A stretch of DNA of 64,000 nt from Hyaloscypha bicolor E (taxonomy: Eukaryota > Ascomycota > Leotiomycetes > Helotiales > Hyaloscyphaceae). Each line of letters opens with the position of its first letter. Position 1 is the stretch's first letter. The notes under the pieces were generated by a model. It had not been told where the DNA came from. It did no database searches and saw only the letters and a list, made by a program, of their open reading frames with translations. Where the stretch lies: contig NW_020194693.1 in assembly GCF_002865645.1 (NCBI RefSeq), positions 124,001 through 188,000 on the forward strand. The letters are read 5' to 3'. The translations under genes were made by a program, and so were the position numbers. This document shows positions 60,072 through 64,000 of the stretch, piece after piece.

Positions 60072-60885
60072 AACTTGACGAATCATAGTTTTGGAGCATT
60101 TCAATTTTCGGGATACGGGAGGGAGTTTGCTTTTGCTTTCGTATGCATCATATCACGGACAAAACGAAAACACGAGACACAAAACACAAAGTCTCTTTGG
60201 TGGGATAACGTAGCGTTTTTTGCTGATTGGTTTGCTGGTGTTGAGTGAGTACTGGGTCATTGCTGGGCAAATAGAGAAAAGTGCCTCGTATACATATGAG
60301 ATTCATTTTCATTGGGGAAACTTGATATTTCTTTGCCTGTGGTGCAAAAGAGGCTGTGCCTATTAAGCTAGAGTATTAGAGTATGCAATATAGAGGGAAT
60401 AGATGGCATATATTTCTATGATAAATAAGTTGGATCCACTGAAGTTAAGCAGATACGCTGCTTACTGTAACGCTTCAAATCTTCAAGAGCTGCCAAGAGT
60501 GTCTTCACATTTCTGTGCCACAATCATGCGTAATCAGAGAGATATTTCAACAACTGGAAGGTTTGAACGTCTGAACCAACTTCCTCTTTATGTTGGAAGG
60601 CCAAGTAAAGAAGTTAAGAGGTACGGATAAGAAGGTTTTCGTTGTCCATCTGCCTGTGTTGTGTCAATATCGCGGGTAGCGGAGTGACGGTCTGGACGAG
60701 TGACTGGTGCCCTGCGCCTGACAGCTGGGTGCTTACCCTGAGATCGCCGCATTGTTCCAGATAACTTGAGTGAGTTTGCTTCACTCAAATACCCATCTTG
60801 TGTTGCATTTTGAACTAGAGAATTTTGTTGAATGGAGAAGCTGGGTTGAAGTGCGACTTCAGCGAATGGTAGCGTTTGTTGGAAC
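60072..60885. other. Intergenic, no gene seen
   Basis: About 810 bases after GDH2. AT-richer DNA, no exon motif; it may contain lost 5' parts of the oxidase relic that follows, but none is recognisable. Confidence 0.4.
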
Positions 60886-61362
60886 TTGGATGAAACTCGA
60901 GTTATCTGCGGAGGAGCAAAATATACTTATGGGATGGACAAAAAGCTCTGGTTCAACAATGGTGATGATAGTACTGTGTTTGAGGCTGCTAGACCTCACT
61001 TTGAGTTTGTGATTGCAAAAAAAATCGGGGATGGAGGAAAAGTGGTGCGATGGTTGATTACTTGTGGTCTGGGAGTAAGTCCACCTGCTCGCCTTTTGAG
61101 TGATTATATGAGGCTGATCTTGAGATGCAAAATCATTGGTCACACAGCCGATGGTTACCCATTCCGCGGACAAGCTCCTGGCAAAGAAAATCACTTTGTC
61201 CTTGCTGGGTACAATGGAGGTGGCATGCCTCCCATCTTTTGAACAGCAAAGCGCATTACGAAGATGATTCGTGAGGATGTGCCTTTTGAGCAAAGTGGCA
61301 TTCCGAAGATTTTCAAGATTACGGAAGAACGATTAAAGAAGGACGTCGAGCCGCGAGTCTAG
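60886..61362 (+). pseudogene. FAD-dependent amino-acid oxidase (DAO family) C-terminal relic
   Basis: Only the C-terminal end of a DAO-type flavoprotein remains: VICGGAKYTYGMDKKLW, then after a disturbed segment with a possible intron (gtaagt at 61075), GHTADGYPFRGQAPGKENHF, VLAGYNGGGMPPIF, stop, TAKRITKMIREDVPFEQSG, IPKIFKITEERLKKDVEPRV. GYNGGGM is the FAD-domain signature near the end of these enzymes. The TGA at 61240-61242 interrupts a frame that stays open to the natural stop at 61362. The N-terminal FAD-binding GxGxxG half is missing from the upstream 800 bases. The gene is thus truncated and stopped. The family includes fungal oxidoreductases acting on small amines and amino acids, so the substrate is unknown. 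Confidence 0.75.
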
Positions 61363-62289
61363 TTATGTTGTCCATTAGACTACCTGTCTAACATGGTTCA
61401 GGTTGGCAGATTCTACCTTCCAATTTCAAGACTTTCGCCCGCTCACCGGTTCGGAAAGGGCAGACCAACTTATGTGAATCCTTGTTATCCTTGTTTTTGC
61501 ATTCGCAACTGTGCCTTGACTGTTCCGCAGGATCAAGAATATTCATCAGAACTTCCTCCTCAAAGAGAGTCATGTGCATCAGGCAGATTCTAAGCGCTGT
61601 GAGGTTCAATCCTCTGTTCGGATGACAAGATTTCCGGTTGTTGGTCAAAGGAGGATCCTCATCCTCATAGTTGTCATCTCACCATTGGACGCGATTTCTG
61701 TTTCTTGCAGGGCGGCCACATGTTGGCTTTGCCGTTGGATGTGCCTCTCCGGAAGTGTTTCAAGACGAAGAAACATTTGAGTGGCTGGTGTGGCTGGTGA
61801 CAAGGGTCCGCTCGATTTAGGCGTCGCCATCCAATCTTTTGGTGTTTTGATTCGTCATAGTTGCTTGGAATCTCTGTGGCTTGATTTGAGAGGCGTTTGC
61901 TATCCCTGCTGCAGCAAATCACGATACAGTACCTGGATCCCTTTTTAAGCCCGCCCCTGCGCTATGCGCTGCCCTGCAGGCTCAGCCACCTCACCCCCGA
62001 AAATAAGCGCCAAAATCTGACACGACGCAGCCTCAACGGCTTCTTTGACGCCGACAACACAAGCGAACAGAGGAGGCACAGCATCCTCGAAATAACCTCA
62101 AAATGTTGCTTACCACCGCAAGTGTTGGAGGCAAGCTCAGATCTCTATATAATAGATTGTCCCCGCGATGTACTCAATCTCCATCAGACAATCAAACATC
62201 CAACAGCGTCTTCTCATTTGTGAAGCCTTCTCCTAGTTTTCCCCATCTTCCGTCTTCCGATCTCCTCAGCCAACTTCCAAACTACCAAT
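61363..62289. other. Intergenic/promoter of the cupin gene
   Basis: About 930 bases without a supported gene. A B-box-like ggttcaatcc occurs at about 61604, but no tRNA fold was found. The last 150 bases carry the cupin promoter. Confidence 0.4.
62146..62152 (+). promoter_or_regulatory. TATA box of the cupin gene
   Basis: TATATAA 138 bases upstream of the cupin ATG, followed by C/T-rich leader (ccttctcctagttttccccatctt). Confidence 0.5.
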
Positions 62290-63075
62290 ATGCTTTTCAC
62301 TCAAGTCATCGCCGCTGCCATCTTGGCTTCCCTCTCTCTTGCTGCCCCCACATCGTCCTCCGGCAAGAACACAACCACAACATCCACGACAAGCATTGCT
62401 TCTCCCCCAGCAACACCAGCACCCTCCTCTTCAACCCTCTCCCTCACACAACAACTCTTCCTCGCCGACACAGCAGCCGACCGCATTGCACTCCTGCCAG
62501 AAGACAGCCAATTCGTCTTCGACTTCGGCAACCCAGCACTCAAAGGCAAGGGTGGCAAGGGTGGAGATCTCATCGCCGCGAACCGCAAGACCTTCCCAGC
62601 ACTCGTCGGAACCGGCAGCGGAATGGCAGTCGGATTCTTGGGTCCTTGTGGCTTCAACACACCTCACGTTCATCCTCGCGGCACTGAGCTCCAGATCGTC
62701 ACCTCTGGCCGCTTGGTCACTGAGATGCTCCCTGAGAACGGCGTCTTCAATAACAACGCTGCCGCGGATGGCCGACGACTCATCACCAACACAGTTACCA
62801 CAAATCAAATGACACCGTTCTATCAAGGCTCTGTTCATGCTCAGTTCAACCCCGACTGCACGCCTGCTACATTTGTCGCAAGCTTTAATAGTGAGGACTT
62901 TGGCGCTGGCCAGGTCGCTGACGAGCTGTTCGCTATGAGCGCCGACGTCGTGTCTGCTGCTTTTGGGCAAGCGGTCGACGGAGCCGATGTCGCCAAGTTC
63001 AAGGGCGCTATTCCAGCAACCATCGCGAAGGGTGTTGAGATGTGCCTCAAGCAGTGCGGCATTGCCAAACGATAG
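62290..63075 (+). CDS. Secreted cupin (spherulin-1A/germin-like), 261 aa
   Basis: A single-exon ORF. The first 19 residues (MLFTQVIAAAILASLSLAA) are a clear signal peptide, followed by a Ser/Thr-rich linker of about 30 residues. The cupin fold carries motif 1, GPCGFNTPHVHPRGTELQIV (about 117-136; two His and a Glu as metal ligands), and motif 2, QGSVHAQFNPDCTPATFVAS (about 179-198; third His). SQFVFDFGNPA is typical of the spherulin/germin-like group in ascomycetes. Family members are secreted, manganese-binding and often stress- or plant-associated, with enzyme activity unproven in most cases. There is no GPI signal; the C-terminus has paired cysteines (MCLKQCGIAKR). TATA box and short leader support the start. 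Confidence 0.9.
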   Translation: MLFTQVIAAAILASLSLAAPTSSSGKNTTTTSTTSIASPPATPAPSSSTLSLTQQLFLADTAADRIALLPEDSQFVFDFGNPALKGKGGKGGDLIAANRKTFPALVGTGSGMAVGFLGPCGFNTPHVHPRGTELQIVTSGRLVTEMLPENGVFNNNAAADGRRLITNTVTTNQMTPFYQGSVHAQFNPDCTPATFVASFNSEDFGAGQVADELFAMSADVVSAAFGQAVDGADVAKFKGAIPATIAKGVEMCLKQCGIAKR

Positions 63076-63117
63076 TTTTGAGTTGCATTTTTATTTTTAC
63101 TTTTTTAGACTTGTTGA

Positions 63118-63240
63118 CATAGCGATCGGTTTTTGCATAGCGATCGGTTTTTGCATAGCGATCGGTTTTTGCATAGCGATTGGTTTCTGCATAGCGGTTG
63201 GTTTCTGCATAGCGATCAGTTTCTGCATAGCGATGGCGAT
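63118..63240. repeat. 18-bp minisatellite, about 6.5 copies
   Basis: The unit catagcgatcggtttttg is tandemly repeated right after the cupin stop, with later copies drifting (gattggtttctg, ggttggtttctg, gatcagtttctg). The first three copies are near-identical and the last ones diverged. It lies in the probable 3' UTR or terminator region of the cupin gene. Confidence 0.93.
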
Positions 63241-64000
63241 TTAGCATTTACACAGGCGTTTCTGTTGTATTATTATTAGACTTGTATACATAATGCTCTC
63301 ACATCTGAAAGAAATAATACATATTTGATCATTATAATCAGAACAATCCACTGCCTTGTGAAAGTAGCCAGGGGGCTAACTGAATGAGACTCAGATTGAG
63401 ATTTCTGGCCCCTGCACTACGCTCTCGTCATGAGCCATGGATCCCTCAGGTACCCGTTCGTACCTTCCGTTCCTTACCAGAGCAAACCACGGGACCCCAG
63501 AAAGTATATCTGCCCCAAACCAAAACCTCGGAACCCACTAAATCACTAGCCCCGCACTACTCTTCTCTCACACAAACTCAAACACCTCCCACCACCCCTC
63601 CAATTTGCCTCTCCCCTCCTCAAAAACCCTGGATCTACAGTCCTGGATACGCTAGATGGGATCCCCGCTTTCTTATAATTTTTAGAGGTAGGGGTGGGGA
63701 GGAATAGGTGGATAGAGGGGGATGAAGAGCTGCTTACGTACACTTCGAGGTTTTTAGCGTGGAGCGCGACTTGCAACGATTCAGGGGCTTGGGGGTGTGG
63801 GTTCGGACCGATACGGAGACGGGTAGGAGAGGTGAAAACTGGGGCTGTAGGTATAGGGCTAGATGGTTTGGGCAGATTTCGAGTGAGCAACTAGGTAAGA
63901 TGAATGTTTGTGAGAGTGGTGGTTGGGTGGGGTTGAGGCACGGGAAAGCGGGAGGGCGTTGAGCGATCTTTGGGCAACAATGCAACATCAGTGGGGAAAT
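63241..64000. other. Right window edge; doubtful small ORF at 63384-63707
   Basis: The plus strand has a 107-codon ORF (63384-63707) whose start, MRLRLRFLAPALRSR, is basic and free of acids, like a mitochondrial presequence, and which contains PWIYSPGYARWDPRFLIIF. A further plus-strand open stretch (about 63745-63895, ERDLQRFRGLGVWVRTDTET) might be a second exon, but the minus strand is equally open over the same bases. I cannot decide the strand, so no gene is called with confidence. Confidence 0.3.

Noticed and set aside
61600..61625. Possible tRNA B-box (ggttcaatcc)
   Set aside because: No matching A box or acceptor-stem pairing found at the right distance.
63047..63247. Minus-strand ORF with YAETDRYAETN/YAKTDRYAKTD repeats
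   Set aside because: Direct consequence of the 18-bp minisatellite whose unit length is a multiple of three; no start or splice support.

Overview
This window looks like nuclear DNA of a filamentous ascomycete. Short (about 45-200 nt) GT-AG introns break most genes, gene order mixes both strands, and a long AT-rich block carries the C:G to T:A transitions of repeat-induced point mutation (RIP). Gene styles (a Get4, Rai1, Pet127, NAD-GDH2 set and a Cys-tailed small protein) suggest a leotiomycete (Helotiales-like) fungus. That placement is inference.

Layout. 1-5264: gene-poor flank with a subtilisin-like protease remnant at the left edge, an intact three-exon Cys-rich mini-protein (2986-3305) and one half of a broken membrane-protein gene (4172-5264). 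5265-29227: a 24-kb nest of Ty3/gypsy LTR retrotransposons. The outer element A (123-bp LTRs, target duplication GTCGC) sits inside the broken gene, whose other half resumes at 29228. A hosts element B (15151-21278, minus strand, 260-bp LTRs), element C (21586-28581, plus strand chromovirus, 303-bp LTRs, target duplication ATCCT) and a solo LTR (7006-7303, target duplication ATTAT) that looks untouched by RIP. 30620-63075: ordinary housekeeping DNA, in order RPA49-like Pol I subunit (-), ribosomal protein eL41 (-), FHA-domain protein kinase (+), MFS sugar transporter (+), a Cys-motif hypothetical (+), mitochondrial-type NAD-malic enzyme (-), RAI1/DXO (-), an unknown acidic protein (+), GET4 (-), PET127 (-), kynureninase (-), NAD-glutamate dehydrogenase (+), an amino-acid-oxidase relic (+) and a secreted cupin (+). 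The right end has an 18-bp minisatellite and one doubtful small ORF.

Functionally the genes are not a pathway cluster. Several are linked by theme: Pol I transcription and ribosome (RPA49, eL41), RNA 5'-end quality control (RAI1) and mitochondrial RNA turnover (PET127), and carbon/nitrogen catabolism (malic enzyme, kynureninase, NAD-GDH, transporter). I see no biosynthetic cluster, CRISPR array or new defence system. The most informative region is the nested, RIP-mutated retrotransposon block that split a host gene, with remnants of extra post-pol reading frames in two of the elements.

Exon coordinates were read by eye from splice signals and frame continuity. All homology statements rest on recognised motifs and were not searched.
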